From positions 1-64,000 of the forward strand of contig NZ_QXIR01000002.1 in the NCBI RefSeq assembly GCF_003581585.1: 64,000 nt of DNA. Reading direction: 5' to 3'. Both the position numbers and the translations under genes were made by a program. This document shows, piece by piece, positions 45,316 to 53,241 of this stretch (the stretch's first letter is position 1; the number at the start of each line of letters is the position of its first letter). The notes under the pieces were generated by a model. It saw only the letters and a list, made by a program, of their open reading frames with translations. It ran no database searches and was not told where the DNA came from. The stretch is from Bacillus salacetis (lineage in GTDB: Bacteria > Bacillota > Bacilli > Bacillales > Bacillaceae_B).

Positions 45316-45552
45316 AAAGGACATGAGATCTTCTTAACTGGTTCACAGAGAGGGAAGCCGCGGCTGAAAGCTTCCCAGCACAGAAGATGATGCTTACCGC
45401 CTTGGAGCCGTATTGGTGAATTCATCAGTAATCAATACCGCAGGAGCTGCGTTAAAGCAAATGAAGCCGTCATCTCTTGACGGGAAGCTGGGTGGAACCA
45501 CGGGTCAACACACACTCGTCCCTTTTACAGGGATGGCTGTGTGTTTTTTTAT
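45316..45552 (+). promoter_or_regulatory. T-box leader 2 (threonine), tandem copy
   Basis: It repeats leader 1 closely (GGTTCACAGAGAGGGAAGCC, GCTGAAAGCTTCCCA, CTTACCGCCTTGGAG) about 262 bp later. The specifier ACC is at 45396-45398, the T-box GGGTGGAACCACGGGT at about 45490-45505, and its own terminator ends in TTTTTTT at 45550. Confidence 0.9.
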
Positions 45553-45580
45553 TTCCAAAAATCAAAGGGAGTGGTTAATC

Positions 45581-47497
45581 ATGAAACAACAGGAAATTCT
45601 CATCAAGTTTCCAGATGGGAAAGAAAAGAGGTACCCGGCAGGAATTACACTGGCTGAAATTGCCCAATCAATCAGCCTCGGCTTAAAGAAAAAATCTGCA
45701 GGCGGCAGAGTCAATGGTGTTTTAGTTGATCTTAACCGGTCGATAGGAGAAAATGCCTCCATCGAGCTGCTCGAAGTAAAATCAGCGAAAGGAATAGAAA
45801 TGATGAGGCACAGCGCCGCTCATATTCTGGCACAGGCAGTCAAACGCCTTTATGGAAAGGTTCATTTAGGTGTCGGACCCGTCATCGAGAACGGATTTTA
45901 TTATGATTTGGACCTTGAGAAGAACATTTCAGAATCCGAACTTCAGCAAATAGAGAAAGAAATGAAGAAAATCATAGCTGAAAACCTCCCGATACAAAGA
46001 GAAGAAATCTCACGAGATCAGGCTAAAGCCCTCTTTGCGGAAGATCCGCTGAAAATAGCGCTGATCGATGATATACCGGAAAATGAGAAACTCTCTATTT
46101 ATCGCCAAGGTGAATTCTTCGACTTGTGCAGAGGGCCGCACCTCCCGTCAACAGGAATGGTGAAATGTTTCAAATTAACACATGTGTCTGGTGCCTACTG
46201 GCGAGGTGACAGCAATAATAAGATGCTTCAGCGTGTCTATGGTGTCGCTTTTCCTTCAAAAGAAGCGCTTGATGAGCATTTCGTTTTTATCGACGAAGCC
46301 CAAAAACGAAATCATCGCAAACTCGGCAATGAATTGGAATTGTTCATGTTCTCGGAAGAAGCACCAGGTATGCCATTTTATTTAAACAACGGGCAAAAAA
46401 TCCGCAATGAACTAGAATTTTTCCTGCGGCAGCTGCAGAATTCCTATGATTATGAGGAAGTCAGGACACCGATTATGATGAACCGCAAACTTTGGGAGCA
46501 ATCCGGCCATTGGGATCACTATAAAGATAATATGTACTTTTCGGAGGTCGATGATCAAAGCTTTGCCCTGAAGCCCATGAACTGCCCGGGTCATATGCTG
46601 ATATTTAAAAACAAGCTTCATTCCTATAGGGACCTGCCCATCAGGATGGCAGAATTTGGGCAGGTTCACCGCCACGAATTCAGCGGTGCATTGAACGGTA
46701 TGCTGCGGGTGAGGACTTTCTGCCAGGATGATGCCCATATCTTTGTTACACCCGCACAGATCGAAGAGGAAATAAAATCCGCTTTAAAACTGATTGATCG
46801 TGTATACAGCACATTTGGGTTTCAATACGAGATTGAGCTCTCCACTCGACCTGATGATTATATGGGGGAAGAAGCGCTATGGGATAAAGCAGAGGAATCC
46901 CTTAAAAACGTCCTGGACCAGCTTGGGTACCATTTTACAATCAATGAAGGAGACGGGGCATTTTATGGACCGAAGATCGATATACACATCAAAGATGCCC
47001 TGAAGAGGAGCCACCAATGTGCGACTGTTCAACTGGATTTTCAAATGCCAGAGAAATTCGACCTGCATTATATTGATGAAAACAACGCAAAGGTTCGCCC
47101 GGTCGTGATCCATCGAGCTGTCTTCGGATCGATAGACCGCTTCCTGGGAATCCTGATCGAGCACTTTGCCGGTGCCTTCCCAGCCTGGCTCGCACCACTG
47201 CAAGTAAGTGTGATCCCGGTTTCGATTCAGCATCACCGAGAATACAGCCAAAAAGTTGTTGATTATTTAAAACAAGAAGGAATCCGGGTCGAGTTCGATT
47301 CAAGGGAAGAGAAAATGGGCTATAAAATGAGGGAAGCACAACTGAAGAAAACACCGTATATCCTGGTGATCGGCGACAATGAAATGAAGAATGGCTCTGT
47401 GAATGTACGTCGATATAGTGATAAGGATTCCATTGAGCAGAACCTCGAGGAATTCATTACAGAGCTTAAACTAGCCGTCAGCAATAAGAAACTTTAA
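45581..47497 (+). CDS. thrS: Threonyl-tRNA synthetase
   Basis: The 638-residue class II synthetase has an N-terminal TGS domain (about 1-62), the editing domain (HSAAHILAQAVKRL and later zinc-binding-like residues), the catalytic core (MNCPGHM, RMAEFGQVHRHE, RTFCQDDAHIF) and an anticodon-binding domain. Length and the tandem T-box leader resemble B. subtilis ThrZ (638), so it could be that paralogue. The ATG at 45581 follows AAAGGGAG. Confidence 0.95.
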   Translation: MKQQEILIKFPDGKEKRYPAGITLAEIAQSISLGLKKKSAGGRVNGVLVDLNRSIGENASIELLEVKSAKGIEMMRHSAAHILAQAVKRLYGKVHLGVGPVIENGFYYDLDLEKNISESELQQIEKEMKKIIAENLPIQREEISRDQAKALFAEDPLKIALIDDIPENEKLSIYRQGEFFDLCRGPHLPSTGMVKCFKLTHVSGAYWRGDSNNKMLQRVYGVAFPSKEALDEHFVFIDEAQKRNHRKLGNELELFMFSEEAPGMPFYLNNGQKIRNELEFFLRQLQNSYDYEEVRTPIMMNRKLWEQSGHWDHYKDNMYFSEVDDQSFALKPMNCPGHMLIFKNKLHSYRDLPIRMAEFGQVHRHEFSGALNGMLRVRTFCQDDAHIFVTPAQIEEEIKSALKLIDRVYSTFGFQYEIELSTRPDDYMGEEALWDKAEESLKNVLDQLGYHFTINEGDGAFYGPKIDIHIKDALKRSHQCATVQLDFQMPEKFDLHYIDENNAKVRPVVIHRAVFGSIDRFLGILIEHFAGAFPAWLAPLQVSVIPVSIQHHREYSQKVVDYLKQEGIRVEFDSREEKMGYKMREAQLKKTPYILVIGDNEMKNGSVNVRRYSDKDSIEQNLEEFITELKLAVSNKKL

Positions 47498-47503
47498 CTC
47501 GTT

Positions 47504-47533
47504 CCCGCCTTTCCAGAAAGGGAGGCGGGTTTC
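47504..47533 (+). terminator. Terminator after thrS
   Basis: CCCGCCT/AGGCGGG stem with inner TTCC/GGG pairing, then TTTCT. Confidence 0.75.
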
Positions 47534-47614
47534 TATGTTCCTAAAAAAGGAATAGAGATAGTTATAGAGAACACTTACTAGGAGGGGTTTTTATAAACAA
47601 AGGGGGAAATCTTT

Positions 47615-48073
47615 ATGGTAAGACTAAAAAGAATGACTGCAAAAGAATTTGATGCCTTCCTTGATCATTCGATTGAAAATTATGCTAAGGAAAAAACAGA
47701 AGCAGGAAACTGGGCACCTGAAGAAGCGTTGGAAAACTCAAAGAATGACTTCAAACGCCTGCTTCCAAACCGGGAGAACTCGGAAGATAACTATTTGTAT
47801 ACCATTTGGGATAATGATTTAGCTGCCGGTTCCATCTGGCTGGCCAAAATCGGAGAGGATACCGGTTATATCTACAACATATTCATAGAACCCGAGCATC
47901 AGGGAAAAGGATACGGTAAACAGGCAATGCTCGAAATTGAAAAAGCTGCCAAAGCGTTGGGGTTCTCCAAGATTGAACTCCACGTCTTCGGACACAACCA
48001 GACGGCCAGGAACCTGTATGAAAAACTTGAGTATGAAGTGACCAACGTCATCATGGCAAAGAAGTTATCGTAA
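47615..48073 (+). CDS. GNAT-family N-acetyltransferase
   Basis: The 152-residue protein has the acetyl-CoA loop in IEPEHQGKGYGKQAM and a C-terminal NQTARNLYEKLEYEVTNV, typical of GNATs acting on small amines or peptides. GGGGGAAA precedes the ATG. It lies alone with its own terminator. Confidence 0.85.
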   Translation: MVRLKRMTAKEFDAFLDHSIENYAKEKTEAGNWAPEEALENSKNDFKRLLPNRENSEDNYLYTIWDNDLAAGSIWLAKIGEDTGYIYNIFIEPEHQGKGYGKQAMLEIEKAAKALGFSKIELHVFGHNQTARNLYEKLEYEVTNVIMAKKLS

Positions 48074-48103
48074 GCATTTGGGTCCATGATTCCTTCCCAT
48101 TCA

Positions 48104-48141
48104 AAAAGGCTTAGAGAGAGGTTCCTCTAAGCCTTTTTTGT
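48104..48141. terminator. Terminator between convergent acetyltransferase genes
   Basis: AAGGCTTAGAG/CTCTAAGCCTT stem with an 8-nt loop, A-run before and T-run after; it can serve both genes. Confidence 0.88.
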
Positions 48142-48145
48142 TGAA

Positions 48146-48601
48146 TCATTGATTTATATACTTAATGACTGCCATTTCTTTGCCGAATCTATTTCCATTG
48201 TCTATAAAACCTAAGCTTTTGTATAGATGATGTGCCCCTGAATTCTCTGGATGATAGCCCACAATGATTTTTTTGGCATTCGGTAACTTTTCCATTTCTA
48301 AAATCATTAATTGTACTGCGGCTTTTCCTATTCCTTGACCTTGAAATTTTTCATCCACCATAATTCTATACACCCAATACCCGTCAAGTTCCTCTGGAAC
48401 AGAATTGAACATTAAAAAGCCGGCTGCTTTCTCACCCAAATATATTGCATATGGTTTTAATGAAGGTTCAAACTTTGATTGCGCAATTGAAATTGCATTT
48501 GTTTCAATGAAATCTGTTTGATTTGCGGCAACTTTTAATACACAGCATTCATACCAGTTTTCTGAATTCAATTCAATTATGTTAACGTCTTTTCTAATCA
48601 C
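48146..48601 (-). CDS. GNAT acetyltransferase, diamine/spermidine type
   Basis: The 151-residue protein has ANQTDFIETNAISIAQSKFE near the N terminus and VDEKFQGQGIGKAAVQLMI plus NSGAHHLYKSLGF, the layout of BltD/PaiA-like polyamine acetyltransferases. The start is GTG at 48601, eight nt after AAAGGGG. A short upstream reading frame precedes it (48648-48704). Confidence 0.82.
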   Translation of the reverse strand: MIRKDVNIIELNSENWYECCVLKVAANQTDFIETNAISIAQSKFEPSLKPYAIYLGEKAAGFLMFNSVPEELDGYWVYRIMVDEKFQGQGIGKAAVQLMILEMEKLPNAKKIIVGYHPENSGAHHLYKSLGFIDNGNRFGKEMAVIKYINQ

Positions 48602-48647
48602 TAGTGTTTCCCCTTTCAGAATGAGGGAAAACGCAAAAACAACTTAG

Positions 48648-48704
48648 TTAATTCGGCGTGATCCCCATAGTGTTTTTAAAAATCAATGCTTTGTTTATCA
48701 TCAT
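48648..48704 (-). CDS. Possible 18-codon upstream peptide
   Basis: The minus strand has ATAGGAGGCG six nt before ATGATG, opening 18 codons (MMINKALIFKNTMGITPN) to a TAA about 46 nt before the acetyltransferase start. It could be a leader peptide. IFKNTMGITPN also recalls the end of an AraC-type helix-turn-helix, so it could be a gene relic. Confidence 0.35.
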   Translation of the reverse strand: MMINKALIFKNTMGITPN

Positions 48705-48913
48705 ACTGAACGCCTCCTATAACCTATATTGCCTGAAAGAATATGAAGAATTTTCCGGCTTTTTATAGTATAGCATAATGAATGGATGGATCGTCACGCT
48801 TTAAAAATATTTCTGAGCTGTCCTATTCATAAATTTCTTGCCAAAAACAAATACTGAAGAAAGTGGAAATCGATTCAGCTGGGCTTGAATTATAAAAAAG
48901 TAAAATTTATCTC

Positions 48914-48943
48914 TTGACGAATGAATGACAACCCTTGTATAGT
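48914..48943 (+). promoter_or_regulatory. SigA promoter of the T-box permease gene
   Basis: TTGACG and TATAGT are separated by 18 nt, about 40 nt before the T-box leader. Confidence 0.65.
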
Positions 48944-48984
48944 CTTAATATACTTTATTGCATAAAAGCATAAAAGCGTTAAAG

Positions 48985-49212
48985 CGAAAAAGTCATCTTC
49001 ACAAATAAATATAGACAGTGTACGAAAGCAGTAGCGGGTAAGCGGGCAGTTACAGAGACTGAATGGGTGGTGTGAATTCAGGCAGCTTATTAGTGAATTA
49101 CATCGTGCATTAAAGCTGTCTGACAATGAAGCGGGTGGAAAGAATTCAATTTCCATCAACAAGGGTGGTAACGCGGAGCTCCTTCGTCCCTTTTGGGTGA
49201 AGGGCTTTTTTG
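48985..49212 (+). promoter_or_regulatory. T-box leader of the amino acid permease
   Basis: AGGGTGGTAACGCGG (about 49161-49175) is the T-box; the AGTA motif is at 49030 and GGGTGGTG near 49065 belongs to stem I. The likely specifier is TTA (Leu) at 49098-49100 in GTGAATTACATC, though a shifted reading (ATT or TAC) is possible. A terminator GCTCCTTCGTCCC...GAAGGGC then TTTTTT ends it. Confidence 0.88.
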
Positions 49213-49245
49213 TATTCATTTACAAGAAGGAGAAGGTGAGTCATC

Positions 49246-50583
49246 ATGAAAAACGGATTGAAACGTGAACTGGGAAAATGGCATGGATATGCCTTGATGA
49301 TAGGAGGCATGATCGGGTCCGGCATTTTTGTTGTCACAGGAGAAGCTGGGGCCCAGGCAGGACCGTCGGTGCCATTTGGCTATGTAGTTCTTTTGCCGGT
49401 TTTGCTTTGTTCCGCTCTTGCTTACTTGATCTTCATGAGTACACCGCTTGGTAACAGCCCAGGTGGAGCGTATGTGCATATCAGCAGGACTTTCAAAAAC
49501 TTTTTTGCCGGCTTCCTGTTCATGTGGTTCCAATACATTGCATTGCTTGGTGTCATGGCGATCATGGCGATATCATTCGGTGATTATATTTCTGGTGTCA
49601 TCGGGACCGGCAACACGGCGACTCTAGCAACTGTATTGTTATTGATTTTTTACTTATTGAATATCATTGGGGTGAAATGGTTCGGTGTCGTCCAGCTCGT
49701 CATGTCAGCCATTTTGTTTGTTGCCATTTTGGTACTGGTTGTGCCTGGAGTATTCTTTATCGAAACAGAGAATTTTTCTCCTATGCTTCCAAACGGCTGG
49801 AGCGGCTTCGTCGCGATTCTGCCATCGCTGTTCTTTGCATACTTCGGGTTTGAACAATTGGCACAGGCAGGTGGGGAGATGAAGGACCCGCAAAAGGCGA
49901 TGCCGAGGACGATGCTGATCGGTTCCTTTGCTACAGTCATTATCTACTTCCTGATTTCGATCGTCGCATTCGGGGTTGTTCCATACGACCAACTCGCATC
50001 CTCACAAAGCGCCATGTTTGATGTAGCTTCAGTATATCTGCCGGCCGGAGGGAAATGGATTGTCATGACGGGAATCATCATGGCATTTGCTACAACGCTG
50101 AATTCACTCGTAATGGTCGTTTCAAGAATGCTCTTTGCGTTTGCGGAAGACCGTGTCATCCCGGTAGGTATCGCCAAAGTCAATAAGCGCTTTAATACGC
50201 CGCATATTGCGATTACCATCAATACAATCATTGTGCTGGTGCTGATCTGGACAAGGACGCTGGATTACTTGTTGAATGTGTCGCTTCAGGGGATGTTCCT
50301 GATGTACATCGGCCATGCAATCGCAATGATTGCTCTGCCGTTTGTCAGACCGGCTCTTTTCGAAACAGCATTGATTAAACCGAAGCTCCCGCTGATCATT
50401 TTCTGCGGAATCTTCTCCTTAAGTGTACTGCTGTTCTTCAGCTACACATTGATCCTGTCCGTTATCAAACTCCTTCTCTTATGGACGGCAGTAGGGATAG
50501 TCATCTTCCTGCTCGGAAGAAGACAGGGACAGAATAACCAATTTGATTATGATGCTCAGCTAGAAAGCGCCTGGAAGGAATAG
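49246..50583 (+). CDS. APC-family amino acid permease
   Basis: The 445-residue protein has about 12 membrane spans and the APC substrate-site motif GGMIGSGIFVVTGE. Length and the T-box resemble B. subtilis YvbW, which I recall as leucine T-box controlled. The specifier codon suggests it imports leucine or a related residue. AAGGAGAAGGTGAG precedes the ATG. Confidence 0.88.
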   Translation: MKNGLKRELGKWHGYALMIGGMIGSGIFVVTGEAGAQAGPSVPFGYVVLLPVLLCSALAYLIFMSTPLGNSPGGAYVHISRTFKNFFAGFLFMWFQYIALLGVMAIMAISFGDYISGVIGTGNTATLATVLLLIFYLLNIIGVKWFGVVQLVMSAILFVAILVLVVPGVFFIETENFSPMLPNGWSGFVAILPSLFFAYFGFEQLAQAGGEMKDPQKAMPRTMLIGSFATVIIYFLISIVAFGVVPYDQLASSQSAMFDVASVYLPAGGKWIVMTGIIMAFATTLNSLVMVVSRMLFAFAEDRVIPVGIAKVNKRFNTPHIAITINTIIVLVLIWTRTLDYLLNVSLQGMFLMYIGHAIAMIALPFVRPALFETALIKPKLPLIIFCGIFSLSVLLFFSYTLILSVIKLLLLWTAVGIVIFLLGRRQGQNNQFDYDAQLESAWKE

Positions 50584-50642
50584 CGCTTCACCGCTTTAAA
50601 GCATGTGGGGACAGTCCCTCACCACTTTAAATCACTAAAGCG
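50584..50642. repeat. Palindrome with GGGGACAGTCCC core after the permease
   Basis: CGCTT/AAGCG outer, TTTAAAG/CTTTAAA middle and GTGGGGAC/GTCCCTCAC inner arms fold around the centre. It starts right after the permease stop and has no T-run. It is the third member of the GGGGAC-GTCCCC family here. Confidence 0.7.
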
Positions 50643-50660
50643 AATTTTCTAATCCAGAAT

Positions 50661-50697
50661 AAAAGCCGGCTTCCCATGAGGGGGGAGCCGGCTTTTT
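50661..50697. terminator. Strong terminator between permease and PLA2-like gene
   Basis: AAAGCCGGCTTCCC/GGGGAGCCGGCTTT stem, A-rich before and TTTTT after; probably bidirectional. Confidence 0.9.
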
Positions 50698-50701
50698 GAT
50701 A

Positions 50702-50992
50702 TCAGCAGGAAAACATTGTCTTCAGTTTCATGAACCGGAACATGATGCGTGCATTTCTTCCTTCAGAAGTATTCTGGTGCATTCGTCTTCTCAACCGATC
50801 CATAAAGAGGCGGTCGCATTCACATGAAGGGCCATAACGGCTGTAGCACTCGTCGTGAAACTTGCAGGCAGCATCCACAGCATTGACTGGAGCGCCAGGA
50901 CCGCTGCATCCCGGGCCGCAATACCTATAGCCGGGAAAGATACAAATCCCTTTGGACCTTCTGAAATTTCGGTTCCTTTCTGGCGGTTGCAT
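50702..50992 (-). CDS. Phospholipase A2-like miniprotein
   Basis: The 96-residue basic protein has the PLA2 calcium loop and active site: YCGPGCSGPGAPVNAVDAAC then KFHDECY (His-Asp pair) and SCECDR. This matches small secreted-type or parvovirus-like PLA2 domains. No signal peptide is present, so its location is unclear. AAGGAGGAATT precedes the ATG at 50992. The activity is predicted only. Confidence 0.8.
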   Translation of the reverse strand: MQPPERNRNFRRSKGICIFPGYRYCGPGCSGPGAPVNAVDAACKFHDECYSRYGPSCECDRLFMDRLRRRMHQNTSEGRNARIMFRFMKLKTMFSC

Positions 50993-51163
50993 GTAATTCC
51001 TCCTTATAAAAACTCCTTATTGCAATATATGCTCGGGAAGCATAATGGCTTGTATGACCGCCTAATAAAGCAATAAATATTCCTGATGCCGGGACGTCCG
51101 TTGATACAAGACGCTACCGACTTACATAGAATGTGGAGAAACGTTTTGAGAGGAGGTCCATAA

Positions 51164-51409
51164 ATGTTTGGTAACTTCGAAAAAAAGACCGGTGTAAAAA
51201 TGGATGATATCATGAAACTGGCTCAGTCATTCCAAAACACGAATTTCAAAGACGAAAAACAGGTGAGAACCCTTATAAAGAAGGTAGGGCAAATGGCTAA
51301 CAAGCCTGTTTCCAAAGAAAAAGAAGAAATGCTTGTCAAAGCTATCACAACGGGGAATGTACCTAAAGATATGAACGAGATCCAGAAGATGATGAATAAG
51401 AAGAAGTAA
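51164..51409 (+). CDS. spoVIF: Stage VI sporulation protein F
   Basis: The 81-residue protein matches SpoVIF (MFGNFEKKTGVKMDDIMKLA, VSKEKEEMLVKAI, NVPKDMNEIQKMMNKKK), a factor needed for late spore coat gene expression with GerE. GAGAGGAGG precedes the ATG and a terminator follows. Confidence 0.92.
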   Translation: MFGNFEKKTGVKMDDIMKLAQSFQNTNFKDEKQVRTLIKKVGQMANKPVSKEKEEMLVKAITTGNVPKDMNEIQKMMNKKK

Positions 51410-51412
51410 GAG

Positions 51413-51447
51413 GCAGCAGCAGCTCTTGGAGGGCTGCTGCTTGTTTT
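51413..51447 (+). terminator. Terminator after spoVIF
   Basis: GCAGCAGC/GCTGCTGC stem followed by TTGTTTTT. Confidence 0.88.
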
Positions 51448-51508
51448 TATTCCATGCAAACCGTTAGACTGTAAATTACATATAAACAAGAAGAAAGGTC
51501 GTTAACGA

Positions 51509-52588
51509 GTGAAAAAATTACTTTTGGCCGGAGGCGGCCACTCACATATACAAGTAATGAAAAGATTAGAAAGGGAGCCAATGGACGATGTGGAAATCAC
51601 CTTGGTTTCCCCATCAAAATATCAATATTATCCTGAGTTGTTTTCAGGCTACATAGAAGATAGGTACACCAAGGAAGAAATCAGGGTAGATTTAGAGAGA
51701 GCAGCAAAGGAGGCGGGAGTGATCTGGAAAAAAGGAGCCATCCTTTCAATAGATCCAGTACAGAAGCTCGCTTTGACAGCAGGTGGAGAAATCCTGGATT
51801 TCGACCTCCTATCGATTGATATTGGCTCCATGACAAGCGGTACAGATAAAACCCCATTAACAGAAGACATCTATACCATCAAACCTAACTATCAGTTTAC
51901 TGCTTCCATTGATGCAATCCGACTTGCTGATAACCTCGTCATTACAGGAGCTAATCGCGCAGCAGTCGAAATTGGCTCATCGCTACAATCATGGAGGATG
52001 CAAAATGGACTACATAACTCCCTAACTTTGATATCTCCTAATAAACTGCTATCTGATAAGATGACGCCCAACGCAAGTGCTAAAATTGTCCAACTATTAA
52101 CTGAAAAAGGGATTGAGCTGCATCTTGGAAGTGAAATACAGGCGATTCGGGAAAACAAAATCCTCTTGCCCCAGCAGGAAATACATTTTGATAAAATGCT
52201 CTGGGCACAGGATCCCAAAGCACCTGATTTGTTTAAGCTTTCAAAATTGCCGGTTGATCACAATGGCTTCTTACTAATAGAGAATACTCTACAGGTGAAA
52301 AAATATCCATTTATCTTCGGTACCGGTGAATGCGCAGTAATGGAAGGGATGCGGCCATATTCTCATTCCTTTTATACCTCAATTAAGCAAGGTAACGTCT
52401 TGTATACAAACATTAAAGGATTCCTAGGGACAGGTGAAGGTGAATTATATACCGGGCATATCCCAAAGCTTTCTCCATTGGAGTTAGGAAGATACCATGG
52501 GCTCGCGGTATTTAACAATAGAACGTTTCACGGAAAAATACCTTGGCTTTTGAGACAATTAGAAAATAAAAGGCTGTTAAAAAACTGA
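51509..52588 (+). CDS. FAD-dependent NAD(P)H oxidoreductase, NDH-2-like
   Basis: The 359-residue flavoprotein has an N-terminal FAD motif (LLAGGGHSHIQVMKR) and a second segment FIFGTGECAVMEG where the FAD-binding Asp is replaced by Glu. It resembles the NDH-2/SQR-like group, but the NAD-binding GxGxxG is poor (ITGANRAAVEIGS). The substrate is uncertain. The start is GTG at 51509 with AAAGGTCG upstream. A coat gene follows, so it may belong to a sporulation-time group. Confidence 0.78.
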   Translation: MKKLLLAGGGHSHIQVMKRLEREPMDDVEITLVSPSKYQYYPELFSGYIEDRYTKEEIRVDLERAAKEAGVIWKKGAILSIDPVQKLALTAGGEILDFDLLSIDIGSMTSGTDKTPLTEDIYTIKPNYQFTASIDAIRLADNLVITGANRAAVEIGSSLQSWRMQNGLHNSLTLISPNKLLSDKMTPNASAKIVQLLTEKGIELHLGSEIQAIRENKILLPQQEIHFDKMLWAQDPKAPDLFKLSKLPVDHNGFLLIENTLQVKKYPFIFGTGECAVMEGMRPYSHSFYTSIKQGNVLYTNIKGFLGTGEGELYTGHIPKLSPLELGRYHGLAVFNNRTFHGKIPWLLRQLENKRLLKN

Positions 52589-52644
52589 AAGAAAAGCTCG
52601 TTATTTTCATTTCTGCATATCCTGGAATCGAGGAGGGTGAAAGA

Positions 52645-53154
52645 ATGAGATTGCCTGCGATCGATCTAGGATTGATGTCTGAACACCTGGCTGCCCATGA
52701 AGGAGTCATTTATAAACTGGAAATCTATCTTAATAATGTCCAAAACAAAACGTTTAGGAAGATATTAAAAGCCCATATAGATACTTTGCGTAATCATGTG
52801 CTCGTGATGCTGATGCTTATAAATCCTAACCGTGTTGAAAAAGTATCTCTGCCGGACATCGAAAAAATGAATATGGATGTGCCTTTGGGAAAATTGACTC
52901 CCTGGGAAAAAAATATGGTACTCGAAAGCCGGTTCACAGCAAACGCAATGGGAAGCAACAATTTCAATTCAGCTTCTATGATGAAAAACGATAACGTCAA
53001 GAACATCCATTTGCAAATGTCCTACCAGGATATTCATTTTCAAAAGATGTATAATAAACTAATTACTGCTGCTGATGTAGAATTTGTTCCGATGGCTTCT
53101 TTAGAAGAACAATGGAAGGCACTTCGGAAATATCAGCATGTCATGTCTCAATAA
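52645..53154 (+). CDS. Spore coat protein, CotF-like
   Basis: The 169-residue protein has a ferritin-like helical N-terminal half (MSEHLAAHEGVIYKLEIYLN ... LKAHIDTLRNHVLVMLMLIN) as in CotF-type coat proteins. GAGGAGGGTG precedes the ATG. The assignment rests on the helix pattern and His positions. Confidence 0.7.
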   Translation: MRLPAIDLGLMSEHLAAHEGVIYKLEIYLNNVQNKTFRKILKAHIDTLRNHVLVMLMLINPNRVEKVSLPDIEKMNMDVPLGKLTPWEKNMVLESRFTANAMGSNNFNSASMMKNDNVKNIHLQMSYQDIHFQKMYNKLITAADVEFVPMASLEEQWKALRKYQHVMSQ

Positions 53155-53241
53155 CTAATGAGCTGCTATAAATGCAGCTTATTTTATTTGTGAATTACGC
53201 CTATAATACTTGTAGTCCCATAAGTGAAGGAGTGGTTAATA

